From positions 1 to 11,265 of the forward strand of contig JAIBDV010000056.1 in NCBI GenBank assembly GCA_024686055.1: a DNA stretch of 11,265 nt, read 5' to 3'. Shown piece after piece: positions 1-7,162 of the stretch. Source of the stretch: Neptuniibacter sp. Lineage in GTDB: Bacteria > Pseudomonadota > Gammaproteobacteria > Pseudomonadales > Balneatricaceae. Each line of letters begins with the position of its first letter. Position 1 is the first letter of the stretch. Under the pieces are notes generated by a model. That model ran no database searches. It was not told the origin of the DNA and saw only the letters and a program-made list of their open reading frames with translations. A program made the position numbers and the translations under genes.

Positions 1-662
1 GATGCCACCGTTTCCAGCGCATGGGTCAGCGCATCCATACCGGTAGCCGCAGTAATATGCGGCGGCAAACCCAGGGTCAGGTTGGCATCCAGCACCGCCA
101 TATCGGCTTCGATAAACGGTACCGCCAGGTTGCCCTTGATGCCCGCTTCTTCGTTATACAGTACCGCGCCGGGTGTTACTTCAGCACCGGTGCCGGCGGT
201 GGTCGGCACGGCAATATGATGGATATCCATCTTGCGCGCAGTCGGCCAGTATTCCAGCTTGATGCCTGACTGAATCGCATCACGAATGTCGGTCAGGTTA
301 TGGTGCAGGGCATATTTCACCCCTTTGGCAGCATCCATCACACTGCCGCCGCCCACGGCCAGAATGGCATCGGCGGCCACTTCACGGGCATAACGCAGCG
401 CTTCGTTGACGGTATCGCAAGCGGCATCCGGGGCGATGCCGGTAAACACACCGGCCAGTGCCGGGTTGACTCCACTGCTGCCAGCATTAAAGGCACGTAC
501 CACCTGATCAACAATACCGACCTGTTCCAGGCCAGCATCACTGAGCAGAAGCACGCGCTTGGCACCCAGCCCCTCAAACAGGGCAGGAATGCGAATAATT
601 GAACCCGCACCGCAATGAACAACGGTGCGCATGGTGTACTGAAGATATCCGGTAGATGACAT
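1..662 (-). CDS. Iron-containing alcohol dehydrogenase, 3' end cut by window edge
   Basis: This is the N-terminal 220 residues of a group III (iron-dependent) alcohol dehydrogenase, a cytoplasmic NAD(P)-dependent enzyme that interconverts alcohols and aldehydes. Family proteins are usually 380-400 residues, so the C-terminal part with the remaining metal-binding histidines lies outside the window. The frame is open to base 1. Visible motifs are the nucleotide-binding GGGSVMD (104-110), TTAGTGAE (154-161) and GMDALTHALE (208-217), where D210 and H214 should be the first two metal ligands. The chosen ATG at 660-662 has AGAGG nine bases upstream; an in-frame ATG at 630-632 is a weaker alternative. 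The gene starts 31 bases after the aldehyde dehydrogenase stop, so the two are probably co-transcribed and may convert an alcohol to an acid in two steps. The substrate is unknown. The family assignment is firm. Confidence 0.93.
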   Translation of the reverse strand, partial: MSSTGYLQYTMRTVVHCGAGSIIRIPALFEGLGAKRVLLLSDAGLEQVGIVDQVVRAFNAGSSGVNPALAGVFTGIAPDAACDTVNEALRYAREVAADAILAVGGGSVMDAAKGVKYALHHNLTDIRDAIQSGIKLEYWPTARKMDIHHIAVPTTAGTGAEVTPGAVLYNEEAGIKGNLAVPFIEADMAVLDANLTLGLPPHITAATGMDALTHALETVA

Positions 663-693
663 AGTCTTTGGCCTCTGTCCGCGTTCGGGCTGA

Positions 694-2220
694 TCAGCTG
701 AAAGTTTTGTGCAGAATCGGGTACAGCGATTTTTTGCGGTAATCCCGTTCAAAGGCGGTATTCACCGCTTTGGTTTCTACATAAGAGTCAATGCTGTAAC
801 GGCCAAATTCACGGCCATAGCCACTCTGCTTATAACCACCAAACGGCGCATCGGTGCGCATCATGTGCCAGTCATTAATCCATATGGAACCGGCCTGCAG
901 ATCCTGGGCAAGCTCCTGCGCCTGCACCAGGTCCTGACTCCAGATCCCGGCCGACAGGCCATAATCATTGTCGTTAGCAATGGCAATCGCCTCTTCCACC
1001 GTGCTGAAGCAAATCACCGACAGCACCGGACCAAAGATCTCTTCGCGGGCCACTTTCATATCATTGGTGACATCGGCCAGCACTGTCGGCTCGACAAAGA
1101 AACCACCTTCACAGCCAGCAACCTCTGCGCGTTTACCACCACAGACAACCCGCGCACCTTCTTCGATTGCGGAGGCAACATAGCTCAGCACTGACTCACC
1201 ATGACTGTGTGACGTCATTGGCCCCATGCTGGTGGTTGGCAGCGCCGGGTTACCCAGCACCATCTGACCGGACACCTTGACCAGCTTTTCAATCATCTGA
1301 TCGTAGACACTGTCATGTACCAGCAAACGTGTACCTGACTCACAGGCCTGACCTGAGTTCAGATACACCCCGAACAGTGCGCCATACGACACCAGATCCA
1401 GATCCGCATCGGGCATCACAATCGCCGGACCTTTACCGCCGAGCTCTACGGTTACCCGCTTCAGCGTTTCAGCGGCGTTGCGCTGTACATGTTTACCCAT
1501 CGAGGTGGAGCCGGTGAACGAGATCTTGTCGATCCCCGGATGCAGCGACATCGCCTCACCCACCACCGAACCCCGCCCGGTGACCACGTTCATCACCCCT
1601 TTAGGCACCACTTCCGAAATCAGCTCTGCCAGTCGTACCGTTGACGTCGGCGTCGTCTCAGCCGGTTTCACAATCACCGCGTTACCAGCCGCCAGGGCTG
1701 GCGCAACTTTCATACAGAACAGCAGAATCGGGAAGTTCCAGGCGGTAATCAGACCACAGACACCAATCGCCTCTTTACGCACCTGCGAATGACAGGCTTC
1801 CGGCAGCGGGCGCGGCGGCAGGTTCTGCACAAACGGATAGGTTTTCACCTCTTCGGCCAGGGTCATAAACAGATCCGCCACGGCGGGAATGTCCAGCCCC
1901 ATTACCCGGCTGATGGTGCCGCCAGAACAGGCCACTTCAAGCGCCGCCAGCTCCGGGGCATTGGCCAGAATCTGATTGGCGATGGCGTAGAGTACTTTAG
2001 AGCGCGCCATGGGCTCCATTTTACGCCAGGCCGGATCGTTAAAGGCGGCACGGGCAGACGTGATCGCCCGCTCCAGATCATCAGCATCACCACGGGCAAC
2101 CTGGGCGGTCACCTCACCGGTAGCCGGGTTAATCACATCACCATACTGGCCAGCCAGTGGTTCGGTACGCTCACCGTTGATAATCAACGGATAACGGGGT
2201 AATGGGGTTTGCTGTGTCAT
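694..2220 (-). CDS. NAD(P)-dependent aldehyde dehydrogenase
   Basis: A full-length (508 residues) member of the ALDH superfamily, which oxidises an aldehyde to a carboxylic acid with NAD(P)+ in the cytoplasm. The expected residues are all present: N162 in the TAWNFP motif, K185 in the VIVKPAE cofactor-binding motif, FTGS (235-238), the general base E259 in VELGGKGP, the nucleophile C293 in NSGQACESG, and E394 in EEIFGP. The C-terminus has the usual APFGGYKQSGYGREFG block (458-473). The ATG at 2218-2220 has GAGAGGA a few bases upstream. It lies between the DUF1145 gene, 56 bases upstream, and the iron alcohol dehydrogenase, 31 bases downstream, with no terminator in either gap. Its acid product could be activated by the acyl-CoA synthetase elsewhere in the window, but this link is inferred. 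It is not obviously betaine-aldehyde or CoA-acylating type. Confidence 0.95.
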   Translation of the reverse strand: MTQQTPLPRYPLIINGERTEPLAGQYGDVINPATGEVTAQVARGDADDLERAITSARAAFNDPAWRKMEPMARSKVLYAIANQILANAPELAALEVACSGGTISRVMGLDIPAVADLFMTLAEEVKTYPFVQNLPPRPLPEACHSQVRKEAIGVCGLITAWNFPILLFCMKVAPALAAGNAVIVKPAETTPTSTVRLAELISEVVPKGVMNVVTGRGSVVGEAMSLHPGIDKISFTGSTSMGKHVQRNAAETLKRVTVELGGKGPAIVMPDADLDLVSYGALFGVYLNSGQACESGTRLLVHDSVYDQMIEKLVKVSGQMVLGNPALPTTSMGPMTSHSHGESVLSYVASAIEEGARVVCGGKRAEVAGCEGGFFVEPTVLADVTNDMKVAREEIFGPVLSVICFSTVEEAIAIANDNDYGLSAGIWSQDLVQAQELAQDLQAGSIWINDWHMMRTDAPFGGYKQSGYGREFGRYSIDSYVETKAVNTAFERDYRKKSLYPILHKTFS

Positions 2221-2276
2221 AGCGTCCTCTCTTATTCTTGTTCGGGCCGGGTAAACGGCAGTTAAGTCAGGGCCTG

Positions 2277-2540
2277 TTACACCTTGCTAGCGGGATAACG
2301 CAGCAGATGGAACATGCCAAAAATCAGGGTCAGTACCGTGGCCTGTAACCAGCCACCAGGGCTGTTTTTGAAACGGCGGAAGAACAGCGGAATTTCAAGC
2401 AAATGGGCGACGAACACCAACGCACCGAGCTGGAGCAGCAGGGTCTGGTAATCGGCTAACAGGGCTATAAACGGTGCCAGTAACACCAGCCCCCAGAAAG
2501 GAAGAATCATAATGCGCAACGCTTTGAGTACTGCTTCCAT
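2277..2540 (-). CDS. Small DUF1145-like inner-membrane protein
   Basis: An 87-residue protein resembling by eye the DUF1145 family (Pseudomonas proteins and E. coli YhhL), whose function is unknown to me. Three hydrophobic segments are visible at about residues 8-28, 33-54 and 64-80, so it should sit in the inner membrane. The features linking it to the family are HLLEIPLFFRR (46-56) and the C-terminal FGMFHLL (74-80). The chosen ATG at 2538-2540 has GGAG five bases upstream. The frame stays open upstream to about 2639, and an ATG at 2562-2564 with a weaker AAGG site would add eight residues. The leader coded further upstream (rich in Gly, Lys and Arg) does not look like family sequence. It lies just downstream of the terminator of the beta-oxidation operon and upstream of the aldehyde dehydrogenase, so it may head that transcript. 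Confidence 0.75.
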   Translation of the reverse strand: MEAVLKALRIMILPFWGLVLLAPFIALLADYQTLLLQLGALVFVAHLLEIPLFFRRFKNSPGGWLQATVLTLIFGMFHLLRYPASKV

Positions 2541-2577
2541 ACCATCTCCGGTCTCGATCGACATAAGGTCTGCCTTC

Positions 2578-2583
2578 ACTATA
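2578..2583 (-). promoter_or_regulatory. Possible -10 element upstream of DUF1145-ALDH-ADH unit
   Basis: On the minus strand this reads TATAGT, five of six matches to the sigma-70 -10 consensus, and lies after the terminator at 2661-2702 where a new promoter is expected. No good -35 hexamer is found 16-18 bases upstream. A short inverted repeat (TGACG/CGTCA, 2584-2601) abuts it. This is weak evidence from position and one hexamer. Confidence 0.25.
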
Positions 2584-2660
2584 TGACGGTGCCCGACGTC
2601 AGGTTTGACCCTGGCCGCCGAACCCTTGCCCACAGCCACACGAATCAGACAGTCAGCTAT

Positions 2661-2702
2661 AAAAAAGCCGGGCGGTTACAAGGGGGGCTGTAACGGTCCG
2701 GC
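2661..2702 (-). terminator. Rho-independent terminator after the beta-oxidation operon
   Basis: Read on the minus strand, an imperfect GC-rich stem pairs 2688-2702 with 2667-2681 (two mismatches in 15) around a run of six C, and is followed directly by six T (2661-2666). It begins 25 bases after the acyl-CoA dehydrogenase stop, so it should end that transcript and separate it from the DUF1145-ALDH-ADH genes. Confidence 0.8.
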
Positions 2703-2727
2703 AAACCTTGCACCACACGTCAGCCCA

Positions 2728-3876
2728 TTAACTGAGCACGTCGCGGGAAATCAGCTCTTTCATAATTTCTGAAGTACCGCCATAAATCCGCTGCACACGG
2801 GCATCAACATAGGCGCGGGAAATCGGGTACTCCGTCATATAGCCGTAGCCGCCGAACAGCTGCAGACAGCCATCGACTACCCGGCCCTGCATCTCGGTGG
2901 CCGACAGCTTGGCCATGCTGACCGAGGTCACATCCAGCTCACCGGCTTCAAAGCGATCGACACACTCGTTGACGAAGGCTTTGTTCACCCGCATATCCGT
3001 CTGCATTTCAGCCAGTTTGAAACGGGTATTCTGGAAATCAGCAATGGCTTTACCAAAGGCTTTACGCTCTTTGACATATTCCACCGTCAGCGCCAGCGCG
3101 CCTTCAGCCGCGGCCACACCGCACACCGCCAGGCTCAGTCGCTCACGGGCCAGCTCGTTCATCAGTACGGAAAAGCCGCCATTAAGCTTGCCCAGCAGCG
3201 CGCTGCGAGGCACCCGCACATCCTGGAAAAACATCTCGGAGGTATCGGCGGCGTGACAGCCGATCTTCTCCAGGTTGCAGCCCCGCTCAAAACCGGCCGT
3301 ATCGCAGTCAACAATAAACAGTGACAGACCTCGGGAGCCCGGTGCATCCGGGTCGGTGCGTGCCACCACGACCACCAGATCACAGTGCTGACCGTTGGAG
3401 ATAAAGGTTTTCGAGCCGTTAATTACATACTCATCGCCGTCCAGCCGGGCGCTGGTGCGTACACCCTGCAGATCAGAACCGGTGCCCGGTTCGGTCATCG
3501 CAATCGCACCAATCAGCTCACCGCTGACCATCTTCGGCAGGTAATGTTCTTTCTGCGCTTCACTGCCGGAATCAACGATGTAGTGGGCAACAATGTCGGA
3601 GTGCACCGCCATACCGCCGCCCAGCCCCATGCAGTTGGCACGGGCAAACTCCTCAGCCACCACCATGGAGAAGCGGAACGGCACCCCGAAACCACCGTAC
3701 TGTTCAGGCACATCGACACAGAGGAAGCCCTGCTCCCCCAGCTGATTCCAGACCGTGCGCGGCACCATGCCATCGCGTTCCCACTGCTCGTACTGAGGGC
3801 TGATTTCGTTCTCCACATAACGGCGCACGTTATCGCGGAACAGATCCAGTTCGCTTTGTTCGTATGTCTGGCTCAT
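2728..3876 (-). CDS. Acyl-CoA dehydrogenase, long-chain (LCAD)-like
   Basis: A 382-residue FAD enzyme that introduces the trans-2 double bond into an acyl-CoA, the first step of a beta-oxidation round, passing electrons to ETF. The first family signature is AMTEPGTGSD (126-135) and the second spans 339-360 (QLFGGYGYMTEYPISRAYVD). The position that holds the catalytic Glu in medium-chain enzymes (YEGT) is Gly here (IYGGTSEIM, G366). As in mammalian LCAD and isovaleryl-CoA dehydrogenase, the base is therefore expected in the helix with ERL, E245. The C-terminal AYVDARVQRIYGGTSEIMKE closely resembles mammalian LCAD from memory, and LCADs accept branched and bulky chains. The ATG at 3874-3876 has only a weak GAG upstream. 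It is the last gene of the operon, 115 bases after the MaoC stop across a REP element, and is followed by a terminator. Confidence 0.95.
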   Translation of the reverse strand: MSQTYEQSELDLFRDNVRRYVENEISPQYEQWERDGMVPRTVWNQLGEQGFLCVDVPEQYGGFGVPFRFSMVVAEEFARANCMGLGGGMAVHSDIVAHYIVDSGSEAQKEHYLPKMVSGELIGAIAMTEPGTGSDLQGVRTSARLDGDEYVINGSKTFISNGQHCDLVVVVARTDPDAPGSRGLSLFIVDCDTAGFERGCNLEKIGCHAADTSEMFFQDVRVPRSALLGKLNGGFSVLMNELARERLSLAVCGVAAAEGALALTVEYVKERKAFGKAIADFQNTRFKLAEMQTDMRVNKAFVNECVDRFEAGELDVTSVSMAKLSATEMQGRVVDGCLQLFGGYGYMTEYPISRAYVDARVQRIYGGTSEIMKELISRDVLS

Positions 3877-3904
3877 CGTTTTCGTCTCATTTCAAAGCCG
3901 CCTT

Positions 3905-3928
3905 GTAGCAGCCCGCTGCGCGGGCGTC
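3905..3928 (+). repeat. REP element, unit A (GTAG-headed palindrome)
   Basis: Prefix GTAGCA (3905-3910), perfect stem GCCCGC/GCGGGC (3911-3916, 3920-3925) with loop TGC, suffix GTC. The same plan recurs at 7220-7243 and 7263-7286 with different stem bases. It lies between the MaoC and acyl-CoA dehydrogenase genes, so the mRNA there should fold into a stable hairpin. Confidence 0.8.
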
Positions 3929-3942
3929 AGGAACGCATAACT

Positions 3943-3966
3943 GAGATGCACTACCTGGGTTGCTAC
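3943..3966 (-). repeat. Possible degenerate inverted REP partner of unit A
   Basis: On the minus strand this begins GTAGCAACCC (3966-3957), matching nine of ten bases of GTAGCAGCCC in unit A, in opposite orientation. The rest lacks a palindrome. It looks like the decayed second half of an inverted REP pair such as that at 7220-7286, but could be chance. Confidence 0.35.
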
Positions 3967-3991
3967 GACGGCACACTTGATTCAGGGTGGT

Positions 3992-4393
3992 TTACAGCGC
4001 AACCACAGCTTCGCCAATCAGCGTCTGCTCACCACTGGCTTTGGCAGCACTGATCTCCAGCCGGGCACGGGACTCGCCCTCAACCTCAAACAGCTCAACC
4101 ACCGTGCCGGTACAGCTGATCACATCACGCAGCTGAGTAATGGCAGCAAAACGGCTGCTGAAACTGCGCAACTGGCTCTGCGGCTGCCAGTTGGTCAGCA
4201 TCCGGCCCAGGTAGGCCATCGACAGCATGCCGTGGGCAAACACATCCGGCATACCGGCTTTTTTGGCAAAGTCCGAATCCACATGGATCGGGTTATGGTC
4301 ACCGGACGCGCCGCAATACAGTGCCAGGGTGTGGCGGCTGATCGGCGGTAACTGCAAAGCCGGGATCTCATAGCCCAGGGTTATCTCTGACAT
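3992..4393 (-). CDS. MaoC-family (R)-specific enoyl-CoA hydratase, catalytic subunit
   Basis: A 133-residue single hot-dog protein carrying the hydratase 2 motif, SGDHNPIHVD (30-39), with the expected catalytic D32 and H37, followed by FAHGML (52-57). Such proteins add water to trans-2-enoyl-CoA to give (3R)-hydroxyacyl-CoA. The ATG at 4391-4393 has GGGAG six bases upstream. A TTG two codons earlier (4397-4399) would leave no spacer and is rejected. The Shine-Dalgarno overlaps the stop of the preceding MaoC gene, 11 bases away, which suggests translational coupling and a joint complex. By analogy with mycobacterial HadAB and similar paired hydratases, this would be the active (HadB-like) half of a heteromer. 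The (3R) product fits the MFE-2-type dehydrogenase in the same operon. Confidence 0.9.
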   Translation of the reverse strand: MSEITLGYEIPALQLPPISRHTLALYCGASGDHNPIHVDSDFAKKAGMPDVFAHGMLSMAYLGRMLTNWQPQSQLRSFSSRFAAITQLRDVISCTGTVVELFEVEGESRARLEISAAKASGEQTLIGEAVVAL

Positions 4394-4404
4394 GGTCAAC
4401 TCCC

Positions 4405-4851
4405 TTACGCGTTGCGATACACCAGGGTACAGCCGGTTTTCGCTACCAGCTGATCATCCTGATTGGTATAGGTATTCTCGGTCACCACAAACTCCAGTGC
4501 CCCGCCCTTCTTATCGAAGATATCCACCAGCGTGCGCTGCACCGTGATCACATCACCGGCATACATCTGGCCCAGATACTCGAAGCTCTGGGAACCGTGC
4601 AGAATGCGACCGACGTCGAGCTGCAACAGCTCCACTTCCGGTGGCAGGTCGGCCTCGGATTCCATATCCAGCACCATGGCAAAGGTGGGTGGTGCGGGCA
4701 GGGTTTTATAACCGGCATCGCGGGCCGCCGCTTCATCGGTATAAATCGGGCTGGTTTCGCCGATTGATTTGGCAAAAAACTTCAACCGTCCGCTTTCAAT
4801 CGGTGCCACTAACGGTGCGAACTGCTGGCCTATCTTGCTGCGATCTAACAT
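4405..4851 (-). CDS. MaoC N-terminal-type hydratase subunit, probably non-catalytic
   Basis: A 148-residue protein of the MaoC N-terminal / FAS1-like dehydratase type. It shows GRLKFFAKSIGETSPIYTD (21-39), AAARDAGYKTLPAPPTF (41-57) and LHGSQSFEYLGQMYAGD (84-100), typical of HadA-like subunits. Aligned with the active motif of its neighbour, the catalytic Asp is E32 and the catalytic His is Y37, so it probably forms the substrate-binding or structural half of a heteromeric enoyl-CoA hydratase. In one-piece hydratase 2 proteins the corresponding N-terminal half is likewise degenerate and makes room for long or bulky acyl chains. The ATG at 4849-4851 has AGAGGAG seven bases upstream. It starts 25 bases after the thiolase stop and its own stop is 11 bases before the catalytic subunit. 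Confidence 0.9.
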   Translation of the reverse strand: MLDRSKIGQQFAPLVAPIESGRLKFFAKSIGETSPIYTDEAAARDAGYKTLPAPPTFAMVLDMESEADLPPEVELLQLDVGRILHGSQSFEYLGQMYAGDVITVQRTLVDIFDKKGGALEFVVTENTYTNQDDQLVAKTGCTLVYRNA

Positions 4852-4876
4852 CGGTATTCTCCTCTGCTCACCCGGC

Positions 4877-6058
4877 TCAGACTTTGCGGTACATCGTCAC
4901 AACCGCTGCGCCACCCAGGCCCAGGTTGTGCTGCAGCGCAACCCGCGCGCCTTCCACCTGACGCTCACCAGCGGTGCCACGCAGATGCCACACCAGCTCG
5001 GTACACTGCGCCAGACCGGTCGCACCGATCGGATGACCCTTGGACATCAGACCGCCGGACGGGTTAACCACAAACTTGCCGCCGTGGGTGTTATCGCCAT
5101 CGTTGATAAACTTCTCAGCACCGCCCTCAGGACACAGACCCAGCCCTTCATAGGTGATGACTTCGTTTGGCGTGAAGCAGTCATGCAGCTCAACCACATC
5201 CACCTCTTCAACGCCGAAGCCTGCCTGTTCATACACTTCGCTGGCGGCTTTAGCCGTCATCTTCGCGCCGATCAGATCAATCGGGTTATCCCAGCTGTTT
5301 TCGATATCGGTAGCCATGGACTGACCGATGATTTCAACCCCGGCGCTGATGCCATGTTTGCGGGCAAATGAAGCACTACACACCACCGCAGCGGCTGCAC
5401 CACAGGTCGGCGGGCACGCCATCAGGCGGGTCAGGTAAGGTGCGTAAATCGTCGGCGCAGCCATCACTTCATCAACCGTCAGTGCGGTGTTAAACAGTGA
5501 CAGCGGGTTTTTGACGGCATGGCTACGGGTTTTCACCGAAACTTTGGCGAAAATATCCGGGTTAGCACCGTATTTTTCGATATAAGCGGTGCCTGCAGAG
5601 CCAAACATCTGCAGCGCCAGTGGACCATCAGGGGCCTGAGGCGCAGCTTCTTTCAGAGCACTCATCATCGGGTCAAACGGTGACTCACGATCATCCCAGT
5701 GAGAGCCCAGTGCACCTGGCTGCATCTCTTCAAAACCAAACGCCAGCGCACACTCAACCGCACCGGACTGTACCGCCTGGCGCGCCAGGAACAGCGCGGT
5801 AGAACCGGAACTGCAGTTGTTGTTTACGTTCACCACCGGAATACCGGTTTTACCCACTTCATAGATGGCGTGCTGGCCACAGGTGCTGTCGCCATAAATG
5901 TAAGCGGCATACGCCTGCTGCACATGGTCCAGACTCAGGCCCGCATCTTTCAGCGCCGCCCGAATCGCATCCGCCGCCATCACCCGGTACGGGTTCTGCT
6001 GGCCGGGTTTACAGAACTTCACCATGCCGACACCGGCAACCTGAGCAAAATTTGTCAT
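4877..6058 (-). CDS. SCPx-type 3-ketoacyl-CoA thiolase (lipid-transfer-protein family)
   Basis: A 393-residue thiolase of the sterol-carrier-protein X type, which cleaves 3-ketoacyl-CoA with CoA to release acetyl- or propionyl-CoA. The nucleophile is C82 in NVNNNCSSGSTALF (77-90). HDCF (292-295) supplies a His and the second Cys, and NPSGGLMSKGHPIGATG (332-348) supplies H342. The C-terminal VALQHNLGLGGAAVVTMY (373-390) closely resembles the end of the thiolase domain of mammalian SCPx. The fused SCP2 lipid-binding domain of the animal enzyme is absent, and no DUF35 partner, needed by some bacterial relatives, is visible nearby. The ATG at 6056-6058 has a moderate GAGAG site. It is second in the operon, after the dehydrogenase (105-base gap) and before the MaoC pair. 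SCPx thiolases act on alpha-methyl-branched chains in animals, which hints at branched substrates here. Confidence 0.93.
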   Translation of the reverse strand: MTNFAQVAGVGMVKFCKPGQQNPYRVMAADAIRAALKDAGLSLDHVQQAYAAYIYGDSTCGQHAIYEVGKTGIPVVNVNNNCSSGSTALFLARQAVQSGAVECALAFGFEEMQPGALGSHWDDRESPFDPMMSALKEAAPQAPDGPLALQMFGSAGTAYIEKYGANPDIFAKVSVKTRSHAVKNPLSLFNTALTVDEVMAAPTIYAPYLTRLMACPPTCGAAAAVVCSASFARKHGISAGVEIIGQSMATDIENSWDNPIDLIGAKMTAKAASEVYEQAGFGVEEVDVVELHDCFTPNEVITYEGLGLCPEGGAEKFINDGDNTHGGKFVVNPSGGLMSKGHPIGATGLAQCTELVWHLRGTAGERQVEGARVALQHNLGLGGAAVVTMYRKV

Positions 6059-6120
6059 GAATATCTCTCTGTGTACTCACCGGCCAGCAACTGACCAGTG
6101 GGTCGAAAAGGAAGGGCAAC

Positions 6121-6158
6121 GCGGCCTGCTGGCCGGCCGCTGCCCACGCAGGGGCTAC
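6121..6158 (-). repeat. Intercistronic hairpins, possible degenerate REP
   Basis: The 105-base gap between the dehydrogenase and thiolase genes holds a perfect inverted repeat GCGGCC/GGCCGC (6121-6126, 6135-6140). Next to it, on the minus strand, is a GTAG-headed sequence (6158-6155) followed by a CCC...GGG palindrome around TGCG, resembling unit A with deletions. No T-run follows, so termination is unlikely. Relation to the REP family is tentative. Confidence 0.35.
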
Positions 6159-6163
6159 CGGAA

Positions 6164-7093
6164 TCAGGCTTTCTGCGGCTCTGGCTTGGCCTGGCTGGCA
6201 CCGATACGGCTCATCACCGGGGTAAAGGTGTCCTGGATCGACGCCGGGTGTTCCGCACCGGTAAAGTCACCGGCGGCTGCCAGCTGGGCAGCTACCTGAT
6301 CGGCATCCTGAGCATCTGCGCCGTGCAGGATCACCCCCTGGCTACGCTCCCAGCGCAGTTTGGCCGTCCAGCCGGCACCGGTTTCATACAGTGCACCGCT
6401 CTCTTCACAATCTTCAGCACAGAGGCTGACCACCAGTGCCGCCACCGCTTCAGGTTTCAGCGCCGCAACGACATCTGCAGGCATAATGGTTTCCGTCAGC
6501 CGGGAGCCAGCAATCGGTGCAATACAGTTGGCTTTGATGTTGTTCTTCGCGCCTTCAATCGCCAGCGTCTGAGTCAGGCCAAACAGGCCCAGCTTGGCGG
6601 CACTGTAGTTAGCCTGGCCAAAGTTGCCGTAGATACCAGCCGCGGAGGCGGTGAAGATAATGCGGCCGAAGTTCTGCTCACGCATCACCGGCCAGGCCGC
6701 TTTAGTGACTGAGAATGCGCCCTTCATGTGTACGGTCTGGATCAGATCCCAGTCCTGAGCGGTCATCTTTGCGAAGGAGCTGTCCCGCAGAATACCGGCA
6801 TTGTTGATCAGTACATCCACCCGGCCGTAGTTATCCAGCGCGGTCTGAATGATCTTGTCGCCGTCCTCTACCGAGTTGTAGTTGGCAACTGCTTCGCCGC
6901 CAAAGGCGCGGATCTCTTCTACCACCGCATCAGCAGCACTGGCGCTCTGACCTTCGCCACTGCCACTGCCGCCCAGGTCATTTACCACCACCCGTGCGCC
7001 ACGACGTGCAAACGCCAGCGCATAGGCACGACCCAGACCACCACCGGCACCGGTGACGACGACTGTTTTCTGATCAAAACGAATTGAATTCAT
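6164..7093 (-). CDS. (3R)-hydroxyacyl-CoA dehydrogenase, MFE-2-type SDR
   Basis: A 309-residue short-chain dehydrogenase very like the first domain of peroxisomal multifunctional enzyme 2 (HSD17B4), which oxidises (3R)-hydroxyacyl-CoA to 3-ketoacyl-CoA with NAD+. It has TGAGGGLG (14-21), NDLGG (38-42), NNAG (97-100) and the triad S150, Y163, K167 in SAAGIYGNFGQANYSAAK (150-167). GAGWTAKLRWER (239-250) is also typical of MFE-2. The tail at about 251-298, including HPASIQDTFTPVMSRIG, resembles the linker that joins this domain to the hydratase domain in the eukaryotic fusion. The ATG at 7091-7093 has ACAAGG seven bases upstream. A longer frame starting with GTG at 7162 adds a Lys/Gly-rich stretch unlike the family and is rejected. 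It is the first gene of the operon, and its partner hydratase is coded separately downstream. Confidence 0.94.
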   Translation of the reverse strand: MNSIRFDQKTVVVTGAGGGLGRAYALAFARRGARVVVNDLGGSGSGEGQSASAADAVVEEIRAFGGEAVANYNSVEDGDKIIQTALDNYGRVDVLINNAGILRDSSFAKMTAQDWDLIQTVHMKGAFSVTKAAWPVMREQNFGRIIFTASAAGIYGNFGQANYSAAKLGLFGLTQTLAIEGAKNNIKANCIAPIAGSRLTETIMPADVVAALKPEAVAALVVSLCAEDCEESGALYETGAGWTAKLRWERSQGVILHGADAQDADQVAAQLAAAGDFTGAEHPASIQDTFTPVMSRIGASQAKPEPQKA

Positions 7094-7162
7094 AGGGTTA
7101 CCTTGTCCTTTGCCGCCCTGACGGGCTGTTTTTGTATGCTTACAGTCTCGACAAAGGGCCAC

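Noticed and set aside
3385..4053. 222-codon plus-strand frame across the acyl-CoA dehydrogenase and the gap after it
   Set aside because: Antisense shadow of the dehydrogenase; no ribosome site or family resemblance.
7112..7133. Plus-strand hairpin followed by T-run (GCCC-TGAC-GGGC then TTTTT)
   Set aside because: The stem is only four pairs and no plus-strand gene ends here; it lies in the leader of the minus-strand operon.
7094..7162. N-terminal extension of the MFE-2-type dehydrogenase from a GTG at 7162
   Set aside because: The extra 23 residues are unlike the family, overlap the expected promoter and leader, and the ATG at 7093 has a good ribosome site.
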